This document shows positions 24,221 through 35,471 of a DNA stretch of 64,000 nucleotides, in pieces. The translations under genes and the position numbers were made by a program. Position 1 is the stretch's first letter. Each line of letters starts with the position of its first letter. Under the pieces are notes generated by a model. That model saw only the letters and a program-made list of their open reading frames with translations. It made no database searches and was not told the origin of the DNA. Source of the DNA: Zelopaecilomyces penicillatus. Lineage: Eukaryota > Ascomycota > Sordariomycetes > Hypocreales > Pseudodiploosporaceae. The stretch is taken from NCBI GenBank assembly GCA_005765155.1, contig VCCP01000004.1, positions 1,488,001 to 1,552,000 on the forward strand. The letters are read 5' to 3'.

Positions 24221-24744
24221 TTCAATCATAATCTTCCCTTTGAAGACTTTTTTTTCGTCACTCTGCTTGTCATCTCACGATAATTTCCACGATGGAAGGA
24301 TGCAGCAAGAATTCTGCTTTGACAGCGATCGATCTATCGGTCCACTTGTAACGAGTTTTCTTTGTCATGTTCGTCATGATACGTCAAATCCGGGGTTATG
24401 TTCCCCCCTGGAAGGAATGGTGTCATTCTCTTACCGCTTCTTGTGGCATTTTTTCATCTTCTACTTGTTTTTTTACGACTCAAAGACACCACTACTAATG
24501 TGGAAAAATATTGTTAATTTATCGCTTTAATTGCTTAGGCTACCTTCGCAGGCCGTGTACCCAATACCCGCGCTCAACCTGTATTTAGGGATAGCTCATG
24601 ATGTTTTCTGTTTTCTGTTTTCATTTTTTCTTTCGGGGTGGGGCGCAAAAGAACGAAACCTGTGCATAACACAGCCTGAATGTTAGATAGCTTGATGAAG
24701 GAATATGAATGAACTCCAGTTCCCGTGGGACCTATCCGTTTTCA
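24221..24744. other. Convergent intergenic region
   Basis: About 520 bases between a plus-strand and a minus-strand gene end. T-rich patches fit 3' untranslated sequence. No gene seen. Confidence 0.55.
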
Positions 24745-25510
24745 CTACGTATTAAACGTTTTTTGCAATGACTGAAGTCGATCTTGTGACAAGGAAAGGG
24801 ACACGGCCAGTGCCTTATTTTCCTCTACGAGAATCTGTTTGGATCTCTCCGCGTCTCTCAATTTGTTCTGCCAGTCAGCGTCACGCGCGTCAAGCATCAC
24901 AATCCTGGACTCCAAGTACTTGAGTCTTGCGTGTATAGCCTCGATACTGCTGTTTTCGTTGCAACGTAACGTGTTGGTAACGCCACGGAAGCTAAGCACA
25001 TCGCCGAATGATAAGCAGTCACTGTCGTCATTCTTTCTCGTCTTGTTGTAAATGGCGTCGACGCAACGTATGGCATATTCCCAGTTGGTCTCAACAAATC
25101 TGGGTAGGAGTATAGAAGCGACCTCAACTTCGGATCTTGACATGCCTGGGTGAAGAAAATCACTAGGTCGCGGCCTTGGAGGCTCATATATGGTGATTTC
25201 TGTTATTGGTGGAAAAGGGAAACAAGAAGTAGTTCCCAAAGTCAGCCCGTCTCTTCTTCTTCTTCTTTTTTTGTGTGGGGGGGGGGGAGTGGGTTGTTAA
25301 CATACTTTCCAGAAAGTACTCTTTCCAGAGATCATAGACAAGAGACTGGATGCTCCACCGCTCACGCGGCGACTTTGCGAGAATCTGCCGAAGAATTGTA
25401 GTAAACTCTCTGCCGAAATCCATAGGTTCTAGCTCGGAGAAACGGTTGAAGAGAATGTCGTCAATGGAATTCATAGCCTGCTTGAGGGTTGCTAACGAAC
25501 GCAGCGCCAT
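24745..25510 (-). CDS. Hypothetical protein with C-terminal coiled coil
   Basis: Two exons, 25306-25510 and 24745-25199, fit with a GTATGT donor and an AACAG acceptor, giving 219 residues. I do not recognise the family. The N-terminal segment (about 30-70, with FGREFTTILRQILAKSPRER) faintly recalls the end of a protein-kinase C-lobe. The last 60 residues form a Leu/Glu/Arg coiled coil. No signal peptide or membrane span. The intron carries a G/C homopolymer. It could be a fragment of a longer ancestral gene; the unrecognised frame just upstream (25785-26261) may be related. Confidence 0.5.
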
Positions 25511-28190
25511 CTTGTTGTTTATAATAGAAGAATATTGTTGATTGATGGAAAAGATGGAAGGGGGATAATTCCTGTTGCCTAAGCTTCGACAAAACGATGG
25601 AGGATGCTACTTGAGATTGTTCGGTTGTAGTAATGGGAGATAAAGATTGAAAGACATTTATGCTTTTCTTAGGAACTTGTTGAGAGTATGCTCAAGTGGA
25701 TGGGATAAGGCAGGAACGCATTTGTTTCCATTTAATAGTGCTGTATCTAAAGGGCAGTCTTGACCGTGGGGTTATGCCAACTATTCACGCGTGCACCCGG
25801 TTTTGATGAATCACGATTCTGGTTTTTTTTTCTCCTGAGCATCTGAATCGTTGTGATATCAGAATTGGGTTTGGTACCATGGCTGAATCTGCATCTGCAC
25901 AGAATTTGCCGTGATAGACATTTCCAAGCACGGATGACTTGGGGACTTTACTTACACTTTTTTTCCTTACACATGCTTGGTTTTTAGCCCGACTCGGTTG
26001 GGAGCCCTCGCATAGGCACATGTCATGCGGTTCCTCAATCTCGTTTTCCAAATTAAACGGTATGCCGGTGGAAAAATCAGTGTAACCAACGTATCGCTCA
26101 CGTCCCGGAGATGATGCGTTGTGCTGGGTTAGGCAACGTCGACCTAAATCCTTATTAGTCTTGGCGTGTTCAAAAAGGAAGTTCGGCAAAAGTCGATCCC
26201 GGAAAGGGTCATTATTCGTCATATGCGAGAATATACAGTAGTTAATCGCTCCAATAGTCATTTCTGTCGTTCATGAATAATAGAGCTGAAGAGGCGTAGT
26301 CTCTGTTATTCCAGTAGCTGTATTAGTCTCTCCCCCTCTCCCCCTCTCCCCACAATTTCCGTCTGGGCGAACGACCCTGGGCTTCCCCGAGATTTTTTGT
26401 ACAATATGTTTTCTGTAGAAGTAGAAGTCTAATACGTCAAGATAAGTTGGGGGCTGCCCGACCCGTAGTGTCGGTTGAGTCTCCTCCCACGGCTTCTTCC
26501 CCGGGGCCCTGCAGATTATGTGTCAGTATGTGTGAGTGTGTGTGAGTGTGTGTGAGCCTTGGTTCGGAGGACAGGGATATAAAGTGGCGAGCGGCAGAGA
26601 CAGCCACGAAATCTGGGGTGACGGACCGGTGGGCGGGTGATTGAATGGTTGGTTCTCATATGTTGCCAGTTTTGTAAATGACTTGCTGGTTACAGATTTG
26701 GGTGTAGTCGTTGTTGGACATGGGTTAAGGCCTAACCATCCAAGACACTGGGGGTGTGAGTATTGGGATGCAAATTTCCATCATGAGTCCTGACCTAACT
26801 TTATAGTGACTTCCTTCTTCATGGCACATACTTTCGATCCTCGTGAGGATGTGATAGTGAGATGATTCTTAGTGTTGCTACGCCAAGAGGCCTCAGTGTC
26901 GTACTGCGTCAAGGCAAGAGAGCAAGGCAAGGTAGGCAAGTAGGTAGGTAGTTTAGCTTGTCTTTGTTTCGGCAACCCATCATCCATTCACACAAGGATT
27001 GTTTCCAATAATGCGGGGAAAGCGGCTGACAAAGACGTCCTATTTCAGCCTCTTGCATATTCCAACATGAAAGGCCCTCGTAAGCCTGAGAAGCTGGAGG
27101 AGGCCGGCGTCCGGAGCAGCCGACGCCCAGATGACTGAGGGCCATGGAAAACATGTTCGTATCAGAGTTAAATACTTGGTTGGCAGGATTGTGGGTTCGG
27201 TCTCGAGTTAATTTGGTCGAATCGCGCGTCTGCCACTTCAAGCCATCCGTCCAAGGTCTCAGGGCTAATAGCGCCAAAGACAACACGGGAGACTAGAATT
27301 CGAGCACGAGAACTAGACAGGGGGCGTTTCTGCCACTTCGGAAAGTCGGGGGTTCGGAGGTCACAGCGCAGGAAGGGTTGGAAGGTGTTCCCACTGATGA
27401 ATCCAGTTTGGAGGATCCAGCAGGCTACATGCATACATAATATGCACACCTATCAGTTGTAGTGTATTGCATACTGGACCCTTATTGCAGCTACCGCGTT
27501 CGCTCTGACACCTCCACAAGCACTACTCCGTACACCAACTGCACATTAGGTACAAGTTGGCAACCCACCTGGCGAAATCCGGCTTCCATACCTCCACTCC
27601 AGGCCCTGATGCAAAACGAGGCCACTAAGCAAGGAACTAAAGAACTGGCCCAAGAACCGCCTTCCAGTAATAACTAGAAGCTGCAAAAGGGGCCGCTATG
27701 AACTGCCCTATACCTCCATGCCTAAGCGTCGGCTAAGGCTAAGAGTTGCATACACCTGAGGGCCGCCTAGGTGTGGGAAACCACCTAGGAACTAGCCTAG
27801 CTACATGTGCTGTAGAAAGCCGCCCCAAATACGCCCACAAACGTGTCGACCAAGAACCGGCCCAGCGTGGTGCACGATCTATTGCGTCTCACGATCCAGG
27901 CGCCATCGCCGAACGGCGACATTTCCCATCAGCAACACCCGGCAGTCAAACCCTGGCCCAGCTTTTCCATAAGAATAAGCGATTTCCGTTCATCCCGTTT
28001 CTTCTTGACGGACGCCGGTGCAACATACCGCAAGCCTGCTAGCGCCATCAGGGGACAGCGCCGCCAGTTTCCAGTACGTACTTGTAACTACTAGCATCGC
28101 CGACCTTGATCTCAGCACGTTCTCTCGTCGCTGACACACCAACGACCGTTTTTATCCTTGGTTCATCACCATACGCAATTCCGGGTCACA
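25511..28190. other. 2.7 kb accessory intergenic region upstream of the Zn2Cys6 gene
   Basis: Holds one unrecognised minus-strand frame of 158 codons at 25785-26261, with an internal GTAAGT donor and a CTGTGCAG acceptor that could make it part of a spliced gene, but there is no family support. Also holds a TCTCCCCC tract (about 26327-26351), TGTGTGAG repeats (about 26528-26556), a GTAG-rich tract (about 26930-26950) and a perfect 8-base inverted repeat at 27766-27789. The last part is the promoter of the regulator gene. Confidence 0.5.
26528..26556. repeat. TGTGTGAG microsatellite
   Basis: Three to four units of an 8-base TG/AG repeat in intergenic sequence. Confidence 0.75.
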
Positions 28191-29975
28191 ATGGGAGAAG
28201 GAGAGTCTCATATCATAGCTAACCCGAATCCCCATAACCTCGCCACGGCTGCGGCAACAACTACGAAGATGGCTACGACGACGGCCACGGCACAGCAGCC
28301 GCTCGTAGCAGATAGCAAATCAGCACCGAGTCTGGAAAAAGGTACGTGCTTTCTGTGCTTTTTCCGCTTGGCGGTTTGACGATCGCTCCCCATCTGGAGG
28401 GGGTCCTGAGCCATGTTCCATCATGTCCCCATCCCCATCTTTCCATCTCTTGTCCCACGCCGCCATCACAGAAAACAGACATGGCAGACACGGCTTTGTT
28501 GTTGTGTCAATTATAGGTCCTTCAAACCTGGTGCTGACCCTGAACGTCTACAAGGCTGCAGCGTCTGTTCGCGACGGCGAATTCGGTGTGATCTGGGCCG
28601 TCCATCCTGCTTCAAGTGTGAGAAAAAGGGACTGCAATGCCCGGGATACGGGCCTCAACTGCGATGGGTTGATGGTGTTGCTGTGAGAGGCAAATTGAAA
28701 GGCCATAGGATTCCAGTTCGTGACCAATTGACTAGCAAGAGCCAACGTGCAACTGCTTCTCAAAACGACACTCCTGCGGTGGAAAGCATCCCATCAAACC
28801 CAAGCTGCTCACAGCTCACTCTGCGAGCATCTTCTCCGCACTTTATTGACTACTACGACAAGAACCTGGCTGGCCTCATGGTCTGGGTTGACTCGGAAGA
28901 GAATGACTACAGGCGCAGGATCCTCCCCATGGCTGCCAGCATACCTGGTCTCCGGCTCGCGATTGCTGCATTCTCTTCCTACCATGGCACGATAGGCTTC
29001 CCGCACGAGATGTCGCGCTTTCCCGAAGCGGCTCGGGATGCCTGCCTCAGCATGATTCAACGGCAGCTTCAAGACATGACAGGCCGTCTTACCGGCGGTT
29101 CTGAGTTAAACAGCCAGTCCGACATTGCCAATGCGGAGTGGATGCTGGCGTGCATCCTGATGATTGCTTGCTTCGAAATGGCCAATAGTCAATCCGCTGC
29201 AGCTGAGGGTCATAGACAGGCAGCACGCATGCTCGTAAATGTCTTCGGGCCGAAGGAGGCGTGTAATGGGGGCCTGTTTGCTTTCCTCAGAAACCAGCTC
29301 TCTATTTATGACATTTTAGCATCTACAACCTCATTCGACTTATCCGATGTCCAGCGGGCCATCTTGCCTACGCCAAAAACGGAAAATGTCTTATTCGCCG
29401 ACTATCTCTCGGTTCTTCACCAAGTAACGTTGTATTCGAGACAAGCCATGGTCGCTGCTGAGAACCCGGACCTGCAGCCTCAAGGCGAAGCCTTTAGCAC
29501 AAATTATATTCGATCTCGCTTCGAGCAAGCGAGGGGGCAAACGTTGATGGCCGCAGGAAAACTACGATTGGACCAACCCGTAATTCGAAGAGACTTTATT
29601 CGCCTTGTCGACATCTACCACAATGCGGCTGTTCTCTTTTCGTACAGAAGTCTCGGCCTTTCGACAATGGACAATGTGGACCGCCTATCAGCCACATCGA
29701 AGCTCTTTGAGCAACTGGGGGATCTAGAAGATCTGGCACTTAGTGTTCAAAACCTACCCTGGCCGGCATTCATTGCTGGGACTGAGTGCTACGGAGATAG
29801 GGCAAGGCAAGACTACGTTGTGGAGTTGCTCACCAAAATCCTTGGATTGACAGGCTTCAAGCACTATGCAGACATTGTTACATTTCTGAGAGAGTTTTGG
29901 AATGGTCCTGATCCAGATTGGCAGCCTCTTGCTCGACAATACCAAGCGAATGGGGTGCGAATCTTGCTCGTTTAA
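28191..29975 (+). CDS. Zn2Cys6 fungal transcription factor
   Basis: Fungal-specific regulator with an N-terminal binuclear zinc cluster and a C-terminal activation/regulatory domain. The cluster C-x2-C-x6-C-x6-C-x2-C-x6-C is complete (first Cys codon at 28557, motif GCSVCSRRRIRCD). My model joins exon 1 (28191-28341, ends GTACGT) to exon 2 at 28555, giving ..SLEK-GCSVC.. as in other KGC-type members and a 523-residue protein; the acceptor would be CAAG, with a CTGAC branch site about 17 bases before it. The middle and C-terminal part (about 110-523, ending FWNGPDPDWQPLARQY) resembles the Fungal_trans_2 type. Nuclear. It ends 59 bases from the convergent dioxygenase gene, a possible target. 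The exact splice is the main uncertainty. Confidence 0.85.
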
Positions 29976-30034
29976 CAAAAGATGATATATACATACACAA
30001 GAGGCAAAGGAATTGATGTTGGTAACTCGCCACC

Positions 30035-31116
30035 CTACCTTATGACGGTCTCCTCATCGATGACGTTGAATATCGCCTCCATAGGGTCCTTGTACTTGTA
30101 CAGGCCCAGCGCTGGTCTGCATATTCCATAACCGAGGAGTCTTAGCAGTTGGGGAGAGAAACCTCGGGCCTTGGCCAAATCAGGTGGCAGTTCGAGATAT
30201 TGGTTTTCCTCCTGTCGCAGGGTTCCCTTACACATGAAAACGCCGATGGTCTCGCGAGCGTCGTCCCTAAAATGGAGATGTATCATCAGCGAAAACTGCG
30301 TCTTGTCACACGCATCAATGCTTTCAGGCATTGTCAAGGAGTCTGCTTGCTTACTGTGTGGTGTTTGCGCCGCCGGCATGGTACACGTTGCCGACGAAGA
30401 TTGCGGCATCTCCAACCTCAAGCTCCGCCGAGATGGCCTCCTCATCTAGGGGACATCTGTCCGGACCCCATAGGTGACTCTTGGGGATGATGACCGTGGC
30501 GCCGTTAGCCTTGGTTGTCTTTGATAACGCCTGAGATGTATGTTAATTGGTTGAGCTGCATTTGGTGCTCCAGCAGGGGAGTGTTCGGGCGACCACTCAC
30601 TGTTACGCATCCAAGCATCACCGGGAAATCGCAGTTTCGCGTGTGATAGTCGGCATCGTCTCTATGTAGGGGCTGTTGGGATCCTCCTGGCTCCACTCGA
30701 AAGCCAACAATGCTTGCAATTTGAGGCTTTCCAACTACCTTCTTTTGCGATTGCCCCTCCCAGTATGTGTAGTTGCTGTTCAACACCCGCTCGGCAACAG
30801 ACTGAAACAAAGGATTAACAACAAGCTCGGCACTAGCATCCGAATGAGCAAGAATGCCGTGAGCGCGCTTGGTGGTTGTGGGGAAGAAGCCAGCAGCATC
30901 TGGCTTATCTGCGTTGAAGATAGGCTTGAGGTCCTCTCTGATTTGTTGACAGAGGGATTCTGGGACTAAAGATTTGACGATGACTGCTCCATCTCGCTGC
31001 AGGATGGATTCCAGCAGCGTTGCAGTAATAGATGGATCATTTGCGAACACGGTTGTGATGGAAGTTCCGGCCTCGGTAGGGAATACATGGCCTGCTGAGT
31101 GGTCCGCGCAAGTCAT
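30035..31116 (-). CDS. Phytanoyl-CoA dioxygenase (PhyH) family Fe(II)/2-oxoglutarate enzyme
   Basis: 307 residues in three exons: 30601-31116, 30355-30530 and 30035-30266, with introns of 70 and 88 bases. The iron triad is visible: His151-x-Asp153 in PLHRDDADYH and His223 in GNVYHAGG; Arg235 follows at the place expected for the 2-oxoglutarate-binding arginine. The block NGATVIIPKSHLWG is typical of the family. Fungal relatives hydroxylate, desaturate or rearrange secondary metabolites (meroterpenoid and indole alkaloid dioxygenases), but no backbone synthase is in the window, so the substrate is unknown. Convergent with the Zn2Cys6 gene. No targeting signal is evident. Confidence 0.9.
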
Positions 31117-33082
31117 GATGACGGGGAAAGATGCCTTCAGGTAACAAAGGTATTATGGAAGTCCAGCTGAGGGCTATTTGGTAGATTGACTTTAGCAACA
31201 AGAAAAATACAGAAAATGCAATTGCCAAAACTTCTCCGCATCGGCGGCGGCATTTGATATTTATCATGACGATGCTACTACCCACGAACCCATAAAGGGA
31301 TTGATGGGAGTCGGCGGAAATCAACGGGACCACATCCCACAGGTTCCACCTCCTTTAGGAGAATGGAAGGAGAGCCTCTAACTTGTCAGTTGTAGAAACC
31401 ATGCCCATATCAGCATCTACATTGAGATGGCCAACTATAATGATGGATCAAGTTCATTTCTTGGCGGCATGTTCCGACGCTGTTCATCACCAGGTCCAAT
31501 ATAGTCAAAGGGAGGAGAAGCCGTTGCTAGGTTTTCTCTAGATAATGGCCCAAAACGGAAGGGTGAGGAAATCCGCTCCCCCGCGGAGTAGCGCCCTCTC
31601 CAAGCAGTAGCCAGAGACGGGCTAGTGAGTAAAATGGAAAACATGAAGTGGTGGTCCGCAGAGGGGAAATCTTGGCTTGGGAGCTTTGATTCTAGGATCA
31701 CGCAATATGAGCTCTTGTGTGTTTAAAGAGCGCGTCCCAGGGGCGAAGACGGGAAGCGGTATGCGGACCATCAGCTGAGATGTCTGCTATCGCTGGGATC
31801 TCAGCTGGGCCGGCCCATCGGGCGCCGCTCTCATTCGCTCAACTTTCATGGGGTAGTAATAGACGTTTTTTTTTTCTGGTTTGTTTCCGCCCTCCAGAGA
31901 TCCCATCCATGGACCTGGGATGAAAATGGGCGTTTTTTTGCCGGGATAGTCGCAGTGTTGCCCTACGGGGCGGCAAACGGGAAACAAACGCGGTTATGCA
32001 CATTGGAAAAAATGGCGGCCTCGGCCCTTGCTTTGCCCGCCGTTGAGCACCTTGCAGAAGAAAACGAAGGATAGTCCTTTGTTTCATTATTCTTTTCTCG
32101 ACTACGGCGGCTTTTATTTTTATTAAAACATGCGTGTTACTTCCGCATTGTTGTCCGGGCGAGATAATTTGGCAACGAGTCTGAGTGGCCTCTTACAAAC
32201 TTCTTACGTGCACAGTGCGCTTCAATGGAGTTCTGCACATGACGGCATCCCCATGTCATCTCCACTTGCCGCTCCTAGTGCTTCGGGCCTTTGCACAGTC
32301 CAACAGTCCAACCATTGGGGGAGCAAAGAGCCAAATCACTGCGCTATTAACGACACCCATCGTCGGTCGGGTATCATGAAATCTGCACAGCGGTCCCTAC
32401 TTGTGTGCGTTGTGTGCTGTATACATAAAGAAGAGGGTAGTATTCAGGGGGTGTGTTGTAGTGGGAGCCGACTTTTCGGCCCAAAATGCTGGTGGCGAAG
32501 CGCTGAGAGAGGAAATGTATATTTATGGTATACTTCAAAAGCCATGAAAAGTGGCGGGCAAAAATCTGTTGTCCTAATTTCGTCTCATGGTAAAAAGACA
32601 GGCGCTCTCTTTATGCGTTATGCGTGCATCAGAGAAAACGAGCAGCGATTATTGCATCAAATTGTATCCTATTTTGCACAGTTTCCTCAATGAGAACTTT
32701 TTTTTACTCAGGATGGGAGTTTTCAAACGGTCGAGCGAGGATGGTGCTTCGGGTAATCAAATAGGCATTTGCATGTTGGCTGACTTACCATTTTGGGGTG
32801 TCAAATGGCAGCATTCTGTTGGCTGACAGGCAGGTCTCAGTCATGTAGTGGAGAGGATGACTCTGCATATCGGCACTGGTTCATGGGATGAATGGATCTT
32901 GTGTTGTAAGTATGTAAATTTGGGCGAGGATTTCTATGTAGTTAATGGATCTGTAGAGAGAGCGGTGTTCCTCTTTGTCTCTCTTTTACTCTCTGCTTCA
33001 TTACATAGTGAAGCATCTTGTTTTCTTCTCAGAAACACCCACTTTTACTATAGCTAGAGACGAAGCAAACTACCGAGAAACC
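31117..33082. other. 2 kb divergent intergenic region (dioxygenase / sulfotransferase-like genes)
   Basis: Shared upstream region of two divergent genes. Contains short T and A runs and several overlapping open frames (longest 32130-32693, plus strand) without domains. No RNA gene seen. Confidence 0.5.
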
Positions 33083-33913
33083 ATGCCCTCCTCAGCATCA
33101 GCAAACACAAGGCCCAAGAGGGAGATGAAGGTGCTCTCTCTTGGCCTTATCCGAACTGGCTCCGCCTCCATCGCCGAAGCCCTTACCATATTGGGCTACA
33201 AGGATGTCTATCACAGTCTAAAGTCGATGGACTCGGACTCTGACTGGCATGTACTCAACCGGGCTTGCGATGCCTCCTTTCCGAATCTGCCATCGTACAC
33301 GAATACACCCTTTACTCGCAAAGACTGGGACGAGCTGTACGGACACTGCGAGGCGACGACAGATGTGAGCTGCTTCTGGGGCCCGGAGCTCATCGAGGCG
33401 TACCCGGACGCAAAGGTCATACTGGTGGTGCGCGACTACGACAAGTGGTTCAAGAGCGTGTGCGGCATCTTTGACATTCTCTGGAGCATCCCCATCACGC
33501 TGGCCATTCGGGTATCAGAGCCCCTCACGGGCTCCGTGTTCGCCCAGGTAGCGCAGAAGTCATTCCAGGGCTTCTTTCGCGCCATGGATAAGGAGGGTGT
33601 ACGAGCCAACGCGCGCGAGGCTTACGACCGTCATCACCAGACCATCATGGAGGTGGTGCCCCAGGACAAGCTGCTGCTGTATAAGCTGGGTGATGGGTGG
33701 GGTCCCTTGTGCGAGTTTTTGGACAAGCCGGTTCCGGATGTTGAGTTTCCTTGGGTGAATGAGGCAAAAGCGGTCCGGCAGACTCTGATGAGGAAGTTTA
33801 ACTCGCAGATTCTAGATGCGGGCAAGATTGTGGCGCCATGGGTGGTGGCGGCGGCGGCGGTGGGATATGCGTCGTGGATGATGGTGAGGAGGTATGGTGT
33901 CCTAGGGGGTTGA
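33083..33913 (+). CDS. Sulfotransferase-like P-loop protein (Sulfotransfer_4 type) with C-terminal membrane segment
   Basis: 276 residues, no intron. The start MKVLSLGLIRTGSASIAEAL (from residue 15) is the 5'-phosphosulfate loop of the fungal Sulfotransfer_4 family, here reading RTGSAS where RTGTxS is usual. YPDAKVILVVRDYDKWFKS is the second conserved block (3'-phosphate binding, R-D-x-x-x-W). The last 30 residues contain a hydrophobic span (APWVVAAAAVGYASWMMV), suggesting a tail anchor in the ER or another membrane. The family is large in Pezizomycotina and mostly uncharacterised; real sulfotransferase activity is not proven. The ATG at 33083 was preferred over 32975, which adds 36 residues not typical of the family. 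Confidence 0.85.
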   Translation: MPSSASANTRPKREMKVLSLGLIRTGSASIAEALTILGYKDVYHSLKSMDSDSDWHVLNRACDASFPNLPSYTNTPFTRKDWDELYGHCEATTDVSCFWGPELIEAYPDAKVILVVRDYDKWFKSVCGIFDILWSIPITLAIRVSEPLTGSVFAQVAQKSFQGFFRAMDKEGVRANAREAYDRHHQTIMEVVPQDKLLLYKLGDGWGPLCEFLDKPVPDVEFPWVNEAKAVRQTLMRKFNSQILDAGKIVAPWVVAAAAVGYASWMMVRRYGVLGG

Positions 33914-35471
33914 GGGTTTTTAGGGTGTGGGATGGATGAAGATGGTCATGGCAATGTTATTGCTGAGATTTGAGGAAATATTGTCCGTTATGATGTTTGA
34001 ATTTTGATGAATTTTATAAAAAATGGTAAACTGCTTTTACATATCAGACCTGCGTCGACGATTGACGACTAGAGTGTATGATTTCCACAAAGTATTACAG
34101 TATGATGTCAAATTAGAATTTCTTATGTGTTCCTCCCACTTTGACGTTTCAAGTAGAAAAAGAGAGAAAGATGTGCGTCCAGAGATTTGATGTACGTGAT
34201 ATGACATGGGGGGGAGCCCTGGAAACAAGAGGGCCGGAAAACGTCCCGGCGGCGAATCAGATTTTGTTGTGATACGAACAACCCATCGAGTGGAAATTCT
34301 TTTATAAAAACTTGGAAGGAAGAAGAAAAATATTAAAGCGGTTTACCAATCAAACTTGTATGATCCTTGGCAATTTTGCACCTCGGCCTTCTTACACCTA
34401 CGTAGTGCATAGATAACCGCCGAACGGGCGCAGGGCGCAAAAGATGCAATAGTGTGCGCTGCTAAATATATACCATATTTGCTCACATACATTTGATAGA
34501 GATTAAACGTGCTTTACACAAACCTTCTTTAGCTCTAACAAAGGGGTTGAAGCCAGGGACCAAGAAGAGCTTGCTTGCTATAACGAACACAGTGTATGTA
34601 TTTGCTCGGCATATGTAGGTGCTGTATGCCAAAATTAGCACTTCCGGCGCCGTTGGCCGAACCTACCCGGAGCCGGGGGCTGGCACGAGTGGGTCCACCT
34701 CTGTGTGCTTCGTCGTAGTAATTCCTTCCCGTCCCCTTCTGCCTAATGTAACACAAAACAGCAACACGGTACGACGGGTTAGTTTCGCACATGGGGTGCT
34801 TTTCGTCAGAGGGATGCCGATTTGTTGGAAGGGGATTTATTTGTTCATGTAGATACGAACGCGGTGCATGGGCCGGCTAAAAAAAACATTGTGCTTGATG
34901 TAATGGAGAAATAGGGTTGGATTACTGCTGCGTGTAATTACCCAAAGAGTGTGCGACAAATCCGGTATAAATCAAACTCTAGCAACATGCTTTAATTGAG
35001 CTCTGCGTTTCTTGCAAAGTCTTTGGCGTGTCCCCATTCGATGATGTGGGGGGAAAAGGCGGGAAAAGCACGAGTTGAGAGATTGGTGAGGCGGGGAATG
35101 AAAAGATTTTTGGTTGCTCGCTCTGCTGACTGCATACCGCTCGCTTGTCAATATGGGAACCAATTTTTTTTCTTACCTTTACGTGTCCGATGCTGTTAGG
35201 CTGCTGTTTTGTGTTAAGCTCTTCAAACGTTGGACTGATTGGACTGTCATTGCCACCCTACCACGACGACGTCACCAATTGTCACGACAGATCATCAACT
35301 CAACTACCGGTCCGCGTCACGACAAAGCTACCCCGCCAACAACAACAGCTGGTCTCTCTCGCTCTCACAACCTTTTCCAACTTCCAAGACTTCTGAGACT
35401 TGGGTGAAACTCAACACGCTACATCCTCTCAAGACTGTATTTTGCCCATCTCCCACAGGAACAGCGCAATC
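33914..35471. other. Intergenic, sulfotransferase-like to xylitol dehydrogenase
   Basis: 1.56 kb between two genes on the plus strand. AT-rich at first, with a pyrimidine-rich end and many CACGACGACGTCAC-type motifs near 35265-35330, probably the promoter/5' UTR of the dehydrogenase gene. No gene seen. Confidence 0.5.

Noticed and set aside
32130..32693. 187-codon plus-strand frame upstream of the sulfotransferase-like gene
   Set aside because: Composition unlike a protein (mixed Ser/Cys/Trp without pattern), overlaps other frames, no recognised family.
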